Below are positions 1-10,522 of a DNA stretch of 64,000 nucleotides, in pieces (the first letter of the stretch is position 1; every line of letters begins with the position of its first letter). The stretch comes from Galerina marginata (Eukaryota > Basidiomycota > Agaricomycetes > Agaricales > Galerinaceae). A program made the position numbers and the translations under genes. The notes under the pieces were generated by a model. The model was not told the DNA's origin. It ran no database searches and worked only from the letters and a program-made list of their open reading frames with translations. The stretch is from contig JAECYW010000023.1 of assembly GCA_023014335.1 (NCBI GenBank), positions 434,001 to 498,000 on the forward strand. Direction: 5' to 3'.

Positions 1-1518
1 GATAAAGAATTGAAAGCGTCGTAAAAATGGAACGGACCACTCGTAGGGGGTAAGATCTTCCATCATAGCGGTCTTCCTTTTCTTTAGAGGGCACGAATAA
101 TTCCGTGTACAAATGGAGCTGTTCAATTTGTGGAGGGAGACTGCACTTCTGAAGAGCTATCCAGTGCAAGACGGTCTGCGAAGGCGGGTCGGTCACAAGA
201 TTGACCAGAATTCGAGTTGAAAACACGCACCATGTAAATCCAATGAATGTACCTTGGAAGTAATTCTTCCATGACAAGCGGGGTGGCAGGTTCATGTTCA
301 GGGAGACAAACTTCTTCGTCAGTTCCTAGAGCAGTATCACGAGGATCCTGTTCTGGAAACAACCCATTGTGGGCCATATCCAAATGAAGCTTCTTCAGCT
401 CGGAGAAGTAGGTTCTTATCGGTTCGAATACTTCAGGAAAGGCGAAGGTCGATAGTTCAAGATCAGTGATTGGTACTGTGCTCATTGACATCTTCTGGAA
501 GACACCTTGCATCTCTACCAATGTCTTGTCAGTCCAATGGCGGCGCAAGTTCGCTTTCCAAACCGGTCGTCCAGGAATCCAGGCCACAGCTGCAACCGGT
601 CCGCCCTGGTATGCCTGCAGATGAGGAATGGTGGACTGCGGAAGGGAAAGAATGGTAGTAAGTGGCACATTTGGACCCTCACGCGACGAAGAAAGTCGAT
701 ATTGGCTATCCCAGTTAATGTATCGAAGGTTCGGGCATGTGGCCAAGAAAGGATAGAGGACATCAACATACTGGGTCTTTAATTCGAAGGAAAGGTACAA
801 GAGGTTGTGAGATGCCCCCTGCTTGGTTAAAGCGCGGAAGAGTTTGTGAGAGTACGTCCGAGACATGACCTCGAGCAGCTCGAGATGTGAACCGGAGAAA
901 AGGTCCAAAAGCTTTTCCGAGTTGTTTCCGTCTTCGAGGTCGTCATGATCACGGATGTTACCAATGTGGAGTTTTTGAAGCTTGAGGCGCGGATTGAGAT
1001 GGTGGTCGCCAAATATGACGTAGGGGAACGAAACTTGTTCGAGGCTAGGATGGACTGCAAGAGCGGCCAATATTACCTTGTCCATGACATTGAGAAAGTC
1101 AACGCAAAATTCCTTTAAGTTAATAAATAGTGGGAGTGCTCTGAGAAGAGCTCCCAAAAAATATTTGTTGGCCATCTTTGCGTTTTCAGATCTGTGAGCA
1201 TTGATGTTCGGTCCCAGGTGAAAGGAATACACCAACGTGCATTTGCGAACTAGAGACGCCTGCTGTGGATTCAGTGCAATTTGGTTAAACCCTGCGATGT
1301 GTTGATAAAGTCGCTTCAACTCGAAAGGGGTCGTATTCACCAAATTTGAGTTCGGAACGATAGGTTATCGATTTGAAGATGAAAGAAAGGCAGATATCGT
1401 GAAAAAGGTGACATGTTTGGGCCAGATTCTTGTGATTCGCCATATTGAGGTGTGCGAAGCACTCCCTCCAGATCTCGCTGGGCAAAGCCCTTATCGTTGC
1501 GTAGTTTAGATCTTCCAT
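1..1518 (-). pseudogene. F-box family protein A, 3' partial, frameshifted
   Basis: The start ATG at 1518 opens a protein with the F-box-like motif LPSEIWRECFAHL and a TC-FHDIC-FIFKSITY continuation. Near 1320-1340 the frame is broken. Compared with the copies at 57.9 kb and 63.6 kb, a few bases are inserted and others missing, so the N-terminal ~75 codons and the remaining ~400 lie in different frames. The only GT..AG pair there spans about 20 nt, too short for an intron. A normal phase-0 family intron lies at 230-176 (GTGCGT...CGCAG) after the codons for Tyr-Met; the last exon starts at 175 and opens T-V-L-H-W-I-A. That exon runs off the window edge. The F-box would bind Skp1 in an SCF ubiquitin ligase (family knowledge). 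I call it a pseudogene, but a sequencing error would look the same. Confidence 0.8.
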
Positions 1519-1532
1519 AGCTCGAGATTGTG

Positions 1533-1602
1533 CTGCAAATTCCAGAGGCTTCAATTAGCTTTATAAATGATATATCGATCTAGATGCACTGATGGAACTC
1601 AC
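1533..1602 (-). other. Probable 5' UTR intron of F-box gene A
   Basis: The stretch begins GTGAGT and ends TTTGCAG, 14 bp upstream of the ATG at 1518. The same layout precedes the F-box genes at 57.9 kb (57993-57932) and 63.6 kb (63544-63606), with conserved ends and a conserved exon remainder CACAATC before the ATG. Splicing is inferred, not shown. Confidence 0.5.
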
Positions 1603-1694
1603 CAAAAGATGTATGATTGCGCTCAAGAGTCAACGCTGTCCGTCTTATGCAAGATCATGGTTGTGGTTCCTGAAACCCGTGTGAGTTTCTCAAC

Positions 1695-2136
1695 ATTTAC
1701 TATTTATAATTACCACCCACAATTACTCTTGGTCGCGGTAAGTGAGAGTCTCTTCCAGCCGAGGCCTTGGATTAACAGATCATTGCAGATGCTTGTATTT
1801 AACGAGAAGTATGTCAAAGGATACGCATTCGACCATGAAAAAGTCAAGAAGGCGTTCAACATTGAACCCTACAGCGATGCGGCATTCTCCCTTATGCGTA
1901 CAATTGCGAGCAACCACCGAAACTCCTACATAGCTGCTGCAGGAGGTCGTCTGCCCGAAGATGATCCCGAAACTCATAGAATCATCTTTGTGCTGGATTC
2001 CGGAAACGACTATGACGAGTTGAAGAAAAAGGAGTTGACGGATGTCGCACCTTGGTTCGAAGCTGCTCAGAAGAACACCCTGACCGGACCAAATGTGTAT
2101 ATTAATCTCGATTATAATTATATGGGCGATAAATGA
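1695..2136 (+). pseudogene. 3' remnant of an unrecognised gene
   Basis: An open frame ends at 2136 and encodes a charged soluble segment (for example KGYAFDHEKVKKAFNIEPY and IIFVLDSGNDYDELKKKEL). I do not recognise the family. A good intron lies at 1738-1788 (GTAAGT...TTGCAG, 51 nt, in frame). Sequence up to about 1694 matches the region upstream of the F-box gene at 57.9 kb and then stops matching, so the 5' part of this gene was probably replaced when the F-box block was copied here. It may still be a short functional gene with an undetected first exon. Confidence 0.4.
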
Positions 2137-2461
2137 TTCTGGGCAATTAAGGCAAGCGTTCTTATACTATGGGTTTTTTCTTTTATAACCACAAAAATCA
2201 TTGTAGTTGTTGTTTCCTCTTGGTTTCCTCGCCTATTTTTTCGCATGTCCAAATTTCAAGTAACACTCCCTAAGTATCAAACACTAACCGACTTTTCCTG
2301 GCCATTGCTCACTTCAGCAATTTATGTCAGATTTTCAGGATTTGGTTAGCCCCCTTGAGACGAGGACAAACGTCTTCCAAAACAAATTGCATTAATTTCC
2401 CAACGCACCAGCTACATCCCACTAATATCTTTCCGGTACATGATGAATACTATATTCTTAA
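2137..2461. other. Intergenic, 325 bp
   Basis: AT-rich spacer between two convergent genes. It should hold both 3' ends. Nothing else is visible. Confidence 0.5.
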
Positions 2462-3778
2462 CTAAATGTACGAGTTCCGGTGCTTATTTTGCTCTTGTCT
2501 TCGTATTCCTTCATATTCGTGCTTGGCCCTCAGCCGCCTGGCAACCTTCTTCTCGGCGCGGTGGACAGCCAGCCGGATCCGCAGGCTCACAGAGACATAT
2601 TGGTAGTGGAGGGCAGAGACGAGCATTGATAAGCGGTTGCGGTTTTCTTCTTTTAGCGATCCTTCTTCGATTTCCTCGACTTCGTCATCTTCCAACACCA
2701 AGGACTCGCTTGCATCGGGGTAGCCATCGTTCTGGACGTAGGTTCCGCGCAGGTCACCGTTGGGTCGATTTCTAGATTCCGAATAGGATCTACCGCTGGA
2801 GAGGATGTGGGCTCGGGTCCGTCTTTCTGGAGCTGAGGATTGTCGTTCGGGTAGGCGTTCTCTGGATTTCGGAACCAGATGTGCTGAAGGGACAGGTCGC
2901 ACAGGTCGCGATGCACTCGGAAACTCTCGAGATAAAGATGGGTATAGGGAGACGTCAGCAACTGCAGTACTGGTCCCCAAATGCGGAGATTGACTCTTGT
3001 GCCGTAAAGCCGCCGATGCTGTCCCCATCTTCTTTGCATTTTCAGCATCGGAAGGCACGTCGACCTCAGTACTGGAAGCGGGGCGCGGCCCCTTCAAGTT
3101 GTGCGAATAGAGGGTCAGGAGTTTGTCTTTCTGTCGTTCCCTCGGCTGCTCAGCAGCACGAGCGGAAGCTGGACGGTAAAAAGTACGGTTTCCGCAATCG
3201 CGATCGAGTTCAGCATAAGCCATTATGGATTGCTGAAGAGGCGACTGCGACGAGTCGTCACGGGAAATAGGTGAGGTCGAATAGATGTGCGAATGCCATG
3301 TGTCCAGGTCGGTATTCATGGCGTTTGACGGTGAAGAGGAGGACGAAAAGGAGGACATGGAATTTAACGTTGAAAGAAGATAGCTCGAAACGAGCGTCTC
3401 ATCTGGGACTTGGGAACAGGATGACTGGAGTACGCCGCGCGAAACTCGACTCTGGCCGACTTTTGACTTCCATTCGTCTGTATTCCTGGAGACGACCGTA
3501 GCATCTGAGGCCATGTCCTGGCGACTACAGGGAGAGTGGGTTTGCTGTGAAGGGTGTACTCTTAATGTCGAAGAGAACGTATGGGTGTTCCAGTCGTACT
3601 CCGAAAAGATTCTGTCCGTGCTGATTACACGTTCTGGGTCGTAGAAGAGACGTCTGACGCGCTTGGAGGGGTAGTGGTGTCCATCCGACACGTAACGGTA
3701 AGAAGGCTGATCGGCAAGACCATTCCCCGCAGAAGAATTGGATTGAGATGGTAGCATGTCTGGGTAATATGGGTACAT
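2462..3778 (-). CDS. Hypothetical Ser/Arg-rich protein
   Basis: A single uninterrupted frame of 438 codons; the ATG at 3778 gives a Tyr/Pro-rich N-terminus (MYPYYPDMLPSQ). The protein is mostly low complexity and probably disordered, with Ser runs around residue 140-150. The last ~50 residues are different: a basic, probably helical tail (AEKKVARRLRAKHEYEGIRR). There is no signal peptide or membrane segment, and I recognise no domain. The length of the frame and the helical tail favour a real gene over a chance frame; whether short introns interrupt the Ser-rich part cannot be judged. It is transcribed in the same direction as the unknown gene at 5.0-6.4 kb, without clear similarity to it. 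Confidence 0.55.
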   Translation of the reverse strand: MYPYYPDMLPSQSNSSAGNGLADQPSYRYVSDGHHYPSKRVRRLFYDPERVISTDRIFSEYDWNTHTFSSTLRVHPSQQTHSPCSRQDMASDATVVSRNTDEWKSKVGQSRVSRGVLQSSCSQVPDETLVSSYLLSTLNSMSSFSSSSSPSNAMNTDLDTWHSHIYSTSPISRDDSSQSPLQQSIMAYAELDRDCGNRTFYRPASARAAEQPRERQKDKLLTLYSHNLKGPRPASSTEVDVPSDAENAKKMGTASAALRHKSQSPHLGTSTAVADVSLYPSLSREFPSASRPVRPVPSAHLVPKSRERLPERQSSAPERRTRAHILSSGRSYSESRNRPNGDLRGTYVQNDGYPDASESLVLEDDEVEEIEEGSLKEENRNRLSMLVSALHYQYVSVSLRIRLAVHRAEKKVARRLRAKHEYEGIRRQEQNKHRNSYI

Positions 3779-5012
3779 GACTTCATGAAAGAAATTAGCA
3801 TTGGGAGTTCAGACATGTGAGCGACATGATGAGGACGTACTCGGCGATCCGGAGCGCAGTGCTGAGTAGTACTATATTCGTCAGAAGGATGCCTATGAAG
3901 GAGAAGAAGGATGTTAAATGTCTTTTGCGAAGAGAGAGGGAAAATGGGAAAGACCTCCTGGGTGCCTTTTCATGGCAGTTGGCCTGTTTTAAAAGCGTCC
4001 AGCATTGATCACGCCTGCCCATGAAAGCAACTCAAAGCGCATCTGGAAGGCCTGGCAATGCGCCCGATAAGATTACATCTTTTCAATTCACTGAAAGAGA
4101 TAGTGATGAGTTAGGAAATACACAAAGTGGCACTGTCAAGGACAAAGCGAAATGAATCTCACGCGACCATACTAAAAAGGTGATCTTCTCCATGCGTTCA
4201 CTGGCTGGTTGGGACAAAGCAAAACGTGTGATACTGATTTTCCATAGCATATCGAGAATTTTCGCAATAGTTGGCTGCAAAAGATTGGAGAGAACGTTGT
4301 AAAAGCTGATCAGAAGGAGGTCGGTGGAAGGGGGAAAACCGAACAGGTAAGTTACGTAACAAGGTGCTTGTCCTTGTTAAAGCTTGTTTACTGTCGTGGG
4401 GGTTGTGGTGGCCAAATCAGGAGCAGTTCAGTCGGCGGCGAAATTCTGGCGTGCTAAAATAGAGTAAGTAAGCGCCTTAAAAGTCTGATTACGTCTATTT
4501 TTGAAGGGTGAAAGAATTTTTGCATTTCAGCGCTGAAATACGCAGCGCTGAAACTTGAACATAGACAAAATAAAAGAAGACTACCACGTAATAGGTCAAA
4601 CATCAATTTTGGTTCAATCTGTTACACTGCTGTGGCCCAACTATTTTGACGGGTAGGCAAAATCCGACGGTACGTTGTTTGAATTTTGCCAGTCCCCATT
4701 TTGCCAATCCTATGGTGGGGACACGTGACTTGGCAAAATCCAAACAACTTGCCTTGCATTTTGCATCCCCGGCAAAATAGTCCGGGCGCAGCAGTGTTAA
4801 CTGCAATTGCAACGCTTGGTCAACTTAAAGAACGGAAAAGGAACTACATGGAATCAAATCGAACATTCAATTTGAAACAGTGGACGTATCTGTCGAAGAG
4901 GAAAAATACATATTACTTATTACGTAGTGCTACACGCCAGAATTACAAGGGATTGTCACCTATTACTAAAAATTATACGCTAGATGCAAAAATAGCTCCA
5001 GTATCAAGGATA
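3779..5012. other. Intergenic, 1.2 kb, with a foldback repeat
   Basis: No convincing gene. The short frames on both strands are unsupported. The only structure seen is the inverted repeat at 4612-4813, listed separately. Confidence 0.5.
4612..4813. repeat. Foldback (MITE-like) inverted repeat, ~200 bp
   Basis: The two halves are imperfect reverse complements. The outer ends pair GTTACACTGCTG (from 4621) with CAGCAGTGTTAAC (to about 4802). The inner arms pair GTTGTTTGAATTTTGCCAG (4674-4692) with TTGGCAAAATCCAAACAAC near 4730-4748, with a CACGTG near the centre. Flanks carry TTGGTTCAA and TTGGTCAA, a possible imperfect target duplication. There is no coding capacity. It looks like an old non-autonomous foldback element, and no second copy is seen in the window. 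Confidence 0.6.
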
Positions 5013-6428
5013 TCAAGTAGAAATAACACGGAAGAAAGAGAACCGATGACGCCCTACTGCAGTAGAGATTGGCTTCAAGCCCCTTTTACAACTACCATCC
5101 TCCTGGCCGCCCATGTCGTCGACATCCCAAGATGTGCCCGTCTCCATACTTACATCATAGCTCAGCCGCCCATTAGATGAAGGCGAAGACGAGCTGGAAT
5201 TGCTAGAAGGGTAGGTCTCGATCGAGGATGAACGAGAGGCACGCCTGAACCGATGATGCGAACGGCTGCTCTTCCCCACGGGAGAGAACAGCTCTTCTTG
5301 CCAGTCCTCCATGGAGAACTGCGTCGACTCCTGGCCACCGCCCATAGAGAGCTGAATGCCAGGTTTGATCTGCTCCGAGATTTGCTCTCTCCGGGCTACG
5401 GCTTTCGCCACACTCCCATCTCTCTCCTTCCCATACTGCTGTCCCTCTGCATTCGACGCGTTCTCCTCGCATCCACCGCAGACATCCCTAAAATGCCTCA
5501 CAACATACGCCGAAAAGAGAGCTTTATTAGTCGGCGCGCCTTCCCCCCCTGTAGCCACCCCGTACATGATCTTCCTCCTGCGGTTGTACAGTCTCAGCCG
5601 CGTCGACACCGACAGACTTTGGGCGCGTGGCCGCCAGGTGTAGCGGTGTGGGTTGCGATAATACCACGCGTAGTCGTCCTCGTCAATCTCGCGCTGGGCG
5701 GCAAGTTCTGCTTCCCAGAATGTCTTGGGGCGATGGGAATCCGGCAGAGGATGGTGATAGCGTTGGTGGTCTATATTATGGCCGCTCTCCGCTCTCTGGG
5801 ACTGAGACGAGTATTTGGTCCGCTCCACTGTCGCTCTCATTCCGCTTTGTCCCAAAATCGGCGTCTCTCCCGCTCTGTGTCCCTTGGCCGCTGGCCGAGG
5901 TAGTCTCCCGACTGCGGCTTCCTGCCTGTCCGGATGTGACATTCCTCGTCCTCGTGTTTGTATAGACGCCGTGGAGTTGCTTGGGGTCGGAGCCTGTGAA
6001 GCCTTGGAGTAGTTGTCGACTTCATGGCGGTGTTCCATCCATGTAAGCTGATCGCTCGTAGCCGACTCGAGCTCGCAAACATTCGGATTGTGTACGCCTG
6101 GTTGGGTGTCAGGGATTTTTTGGAGACGTGCATTGTTGGGACCTAGGACGCTCCGCGTCGGAGGGGGAATGGCAACTCGTGAAATCGGTGTCGAGGTTGA
6201 AGGAGTAGAGGAATAATATAAATAAGGTAGACTAGGGTTTGATTCGGAGACGGCATGACGCCTGGTGTTCGTGAATGTAGGCATAAGCAGAGGCGTTGTG
6301 TTGGTCCTGGACGTAGTAGAACCAGAACTAGTAGTAAGAGAAGATATGGGGAGGAAACCTGAACCGCGCAGGTGGACCAGAGAACAGGGCGAGATATCAG
6401 AGCTTGAACTTGTCGTCGCGGAGATCAC
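5013..6428 (-). CDS. Hypothetical Ser-rich protein with a basic aromatic core
   Basis: A single frame of 471 codons from the ATG at 6428. Residues 1-230 are Ser/Thr/Pro-rich and probably disordered. Residues about 233-325 look folded: an acidic-aromatic stretch (FWEAELAAQREIDEDDYAWY), an Arg/Tyr-rich stretch (RLRLYNRRRKIMYGVATG), then a helix with two Cys (FRDVCGGCEENA). A Ser-rich tail follows, with SRSHHRFRRASRSSS and a long Ser run. There is no signal peptide or transmembrane helix, and I do not recognise the family. The conserved-looking core is the main argument that the gene is real. Confidence 0.6.
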   Translation of the reverse strand: MISATTSSSSDISPCSLVHLRGSGFLPISSLTTSSGSTTSRTNTTPLLMPTFTNTRRHAVSESNPSLPYLYYSSTPSTSTPISRVAIPPPTRSVLGPNNARLQKIPDTQPGVHNPNVCELESATSDQLTWMEHRHEVDNYSKASQAPTPSNSTASIQTRGRGMSHPDRQEAAVGRLPRPAAKGHRAGETPILGQSGMRATVERTKYSSQSQRAESGHNIDHQRYHHPLPDSHRPKTFWEAELAAQREIDEDDYAWYYRNPHRYTWRPRAQSLSVSTRLRLYNRRRKIMYGVATGGEGAPTNKALFSAYVVRHFRDVCGGCEENASNAEGQQYGKERDGSVAKAVARREQISEQIKPGIQLSMGGGQESTQFSMEDWQEELFSPVGKSSRSHHRFRRASRSSSIETYPSSNSSSSSPSSNGRLSYDVSMETGTSWDVDDMGGQEDGSCKRGLKPISTAVGRHRFSFFRVIST

Positions 6429-8563
6429 GGGAGTGCACGAATCCGTTCAAATGCACAAATTAGACGAGCAGTGGCGCGGTTAAGACGCTGCCTGCTGTGT
6501 TAGGGTAAGGGAGGATAACGGCACAAATAGGCAATGCTAACGCCAATTTGACTGTTTCTGTAAGTATATGTGAAATATGCTGAAATGGCGAATAGCGTGG
6601 CCGAAGTTCCCTTCTATACGGATCTCGTTGGAGAGAATATGGATATGTTGGGTCGGCGGCGGGCGAGCGGGTGGGTCAGTGCCGATTCGCAGTGTGGGTG
6701 TTGTATGTGGATTTAGGTAAGTGGATAGTTGATGACTATGTCGATGAACGTATTATAAACGGTGGATAATTAGCAGTGGCGAGTGTAAGTTTGTCGGTCG
6801 TCGATCGTTAAATGAATTGAGGTCCTAGGGACTTGTGGCTGAAACGGAAATGATCGGGTCGGCCAAATGGCGGACGCGAGGTAGAGATTATGGTCCCTTT
6901 GAGAAAGAGCGGAAAGGAAAGTAACCAAGAGAGGTCAGATCATGAACCTTTGTCGTGCTCGTAGCCCAGTCGAGTGAGTCGTTGTCTTTTGTGTTGTTGT
7001 CTGCGCCCTGCGGCAAATTTTACTGTCCGGAGTCGGGATCCGACTAAGATGACTCAGAAAGGAAATGACTCAGGAGAGAAGGCGCAGCTTACCTATATGT
7101 GGAATACTAAAAGACGCGAAGGCTTCGACGCGGTTATTAGCAGCACTGGAAAACCTAGTACAGCCCACTAGTCGAAAAGTTAATGAGGGCGTCGAGGGGG
7201 TCCAACTCGGGACACAACTGGTGGGTTAAATCGGCCCCTTGTCCTCGTTTGTCGAAAGTACTTATACTTAACGTGCTTGCCCTGATATTTTTATACGTTC
7301 CGAGGTGACTCGATCGACAGGTCCATACAGTGGCGAGATGACGGACCGACACTGTGACAGATAATGCAATCGAGGAATTGAGAATCGAGAACGTAAAATG
7401 TAAATTGACTATTGGAGCGTGTTTGCGTGCATTATTTTGACGCTTGCGACGTGCGTTGATGGCGGTCAATTAACGCCGGAAGGGGTAGGAATGGACAGAC
7501 GTAATATTATTGTCTGGAGGTTGCGCGGTTGTAATGCTTGGGTAGCGCCGAAAGCAGGAGGGCAGGCAGATACTAGGACACCGGACCCTACTAGGACGGC
7601 CTTAGTCTCCGAGCCCGTGGTCAATGGAGGGTCTTGCAGGGACCTCGATACTGGAATTGCTTGAAGGTATTGGGATAAGGCATGTATGAAGAAAGTTAAA
7701 AGACGATGACGGCGAAGGGGACGACAGATGGATGGCAGGTGTCTCCTTTCGGGAACGGAGATCCGGAGGAGGCTGTGAGACCGGGAGTCAATTTTTTTGA
7801 AGAATGTCAGCAAACGGGAGATGACTGACTTTGGAAGCAAGTAATAGAGGGGCCGTCGACGTATTGTGAGCACGTTTCGCAATCCCAAACACAATCACAG
7901 TCACTATCGATAGGCTAAGGCTCGTGTCAATGATCGCTGGTGTCACCGGCCCATTGATAGATCTGTCGTCTCCTTTGGTTGGAAAGGTCGCCGTGATACA
8001 CTGAAATAGGTTTGAAGCTTTGCGCTGGGTCCTAAGCTTAGCTTAGGAGCTGCTAAGTACACATGTGCTGGTGCACGTTGGCCGTCTGCGTACGTCAATG
8101 ACGGCAGATTGAGGCGTAGATAACTTTCAGCCTTAAAACTTCAAGTTCGGATATGCATAGCTCTCGGACCGTCAATGAATAGCCAATGGTTCCGCATTGT
8201 AATATGTAACGTCTAGCAAAAAAAAGCAGTGGTGTTAGTCCGAGGGAACTTAAAGCGAGGTTGCGGAAAGTGCGGCTCAGAGGTACCTACGACTCATAGC
8301 TGCTCTCATGATTCCGTTGGGTGTGGGCGACGGAAATCGCGAATATATATAGAGAGATTATGACTTCTCCTATATAGGCGCCTATTTTTTTGGTCTTGCA
8401 GGAGGCGCAACCCGATCTCACTGTCGAAATTTTAGAAATGAATGTTGGTGGAAGCCAGAAGTTGGCCAGAAGCGCCTCAGCGACGCGGTGTTTGCGGACA
8501 TTTAAATTTTATTTATTCAATCAATGACACCGCCCACTGCCACTACTCCTCCTCGCCACTAAA
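6429..8563. other. Intergenic, 2.1 kb
   Basis: No gene I can support. Short frames on both strands (for example 7466-7894 minus) have no domain, composition bias or splice pattern in their favour. A palindromic CTAAGCTTAG lies near 8033-8042. The right end must hold the promoter of the mL54 gene. Confidence 0.45.
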
Positions 8564-9039
8564 ATGTCGTTGCTCCTGCCTTTACGACGACGACCAACGT
8601 CTACATTTACCGCCCTACGCGTACGATCCGCATGCAAGAGGGGGTATGCCACTGACACGCCATCTAAGAGCACCAAAAAAGCTGGTAAGCAATATCACTC
8701 CATATTTTCCTCGAACTCAACTCTGACAATGACTTTCGATGGGCAGCCCCAACATCATCCAACGCGTCCTCATCGTCAGCATCAACGTCGTCGACGGCAG
8801 CGGCCGCTGCAACACGCTCCTCCTGCTTACCGTCTACGCTTCTCAAAGGCGCAAACTACCTCAAAGGTCAACCACCCGTGCTTGCTCTTGAGGACTCCGC
8901 GTACCCGGAGTGGCTATGGGACACGCTCAAGCCGCGGGTATATGAGGACGACGGGCCTGGCGGGAAAAAGGAGAGGATGGAACGACGGATGACCAATCGA
9001 CAGGCGATTAAGGACCGGAACTTTATGCAGACTCAGTGA
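8564..9039 (+). CDS. MRPL37: Mitochondrial large-subunit ribosomal protein mL54
   Basis: Two exons, 8564-8684 and 8747-9039, around a 62-nt phase-1 intron (GTAAGC...GGGCAG), giving 137 residues. The first ~35 residues are Arg/Ser/Thr-rich with almost no acidic residues, as in a mitochondrial targeting peptide. An Ala/Ser-rich linker follows. The C-terminal half carries the mL54/Mrpl37 signature: LKGANYLKGQPPVLAL, then AYPEWLWDTL, then a basic helix with NRQAIKDRNF. Only the spliced frame gives this; the unspliced frame through the second exon is a shadow. The protein is a structural component of the mitochondrial large ribosomal subunit. The length is normal for a fungal mL54. Confidence 0.93.
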
Positions 9040-10522
9040 ACGTTAACATGAGTCCGAAAGTCGGACAGGGTTTGTCGTATGGAGATGATCTTTTCGCTGG
9101 GCTCTTTAGGTGTGTTATTATCTGTGTTGGTTTACTGGTGTGTTGCTCTGGAGTCAACCTCGCGTTTTTCAGATATTTTGATAATAAAAGTATAATCTAT
9201 CGAAACGACCACGACATTTCACGCGTGGTTTTAGTTCTTATTGGATTAGATGACTGACCTCGTGCTCCTGGGCGGTTCAGTTTCTTTGTCAGTCTGATAT
9301 CCTGCAAATTTCTTGAAGAACTTCGAAGACCTGAGGCCACAAAAATAGTTGATGTCGGTCTACATTTTCAAATTGGTTTCTCTCGACTACACTTTCCCTA
9401 ATGGCGGCGAACCTCAATAACTGGTTCTCTAATTTACGTCGAACCTTCCAGTTATTTTTTCAGCAAGAAATTATTCTTCCTTGGACGCGCACTACACGCC
9501 ACTTTGACTAATGTCTGCCCTACAGGTTCGATCGACTGGCTGAAAACCCCAAACTTCAGGGGAGTCTCTTCAGATCGGCTTGGAGCTCTCGCGCCGCCCT
9601 TATTCCCACAGGCGGTGTGCACCCCACATAAGCAACACGGCTGAAGGCTTCTGAACCTGCATAAGAGAGGACAACGCAACGCCGTGAACAGATTGACTCA
9701 GCGTTTGCACGATGGGTAGCGCGGGTCGGACGATACCTTGTCTACACCTCGTAGAACCTTGACATTGCTCGTCTTTCTTCTTTAATCGCTCTCGTTCCTC
9801 GCTTTCGACGACCTCGAGAATTTTTTTGGCATCAATGTCGAGCTTTTGGAAGGCGGATAAAAGGTCTACAAGGAGAATTTTGGTGGACGGGGATGTTTCT
9901 TTGGTGTTGTATCGCATCGTGGTGATGAGTTTTGTCAAGAACAAGGTCGATGGGTGACTGGGAGTATGTTTCATATTCAAGTGCCGACGCCCAATACAGT
10001 TTCACTTCCACTCAAAGGTGGAGTTTTCTCGATACCTTTTCTTCTTCGAAGTTCGTTATCTTGGCATTCTGGCATTGTCGGATTTTTAGAGCTCTTGGAG
10101 CGGTCCTCGAAAGCGAGAATGGAGAGTGACTGAAAAAACCCTGAAATATGAAGTATATTCAGTGGGTTTTAGAGCTGGATTCAAAGAGAAAACATACTAC
10201 ACCTTATATTGCTTCTTGAATATGCGATTCAAGTGAGATTGGTCTGGGAGGAAGGGAGACAACGACGGAGCGACGGATGGTTCGACGGATCAAGAGCGTG
10301 GGAGCTCCGACTCGGAGTATGTAGCCCTCGGCCATGGCTCAAGTTGAACCTTCCAGGTCACCTACACATCCATCCAGACACCCTGAGCCGATACCTGATT
10401 GCATCGAGCACGTATATTGCTGCCATATCTCAACAGATCTCAACCTAGCCTCTGTCAACCATTGTTATCGACATTTGACTCAATGCAACTTGACTTGAAG
10501 GCCTCTAGGAGCCATAATTAAG
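9040..10522. other. Intergenic, 1.5 kb, one weak candidate frame
   Basis: Mostly featureless. A minus-strand frame at 9600-9980 contains a charged, possibly helical stretch (LSAFQKLDIDAKKILEVVES followed by EERERLKKKDEQ) that could be an exon of a small coiled-coil protein. I found no convincing partner exon or start, so I do not call a gene. Confidence 0.35.

Noticed and set aside
2440..3501. Plus-strand frames opposite the Ser-rich protein
   Set aside because: They are short and overlap a longer frame with a plausible helical tail on the other strand.
7466..7894. 142-codon frame on the minus strand in the 6.4-8.5 kb gap
   Set aside because: No start context, domain, repeat or splice pattern; composition is like shadow frames elsewhere.
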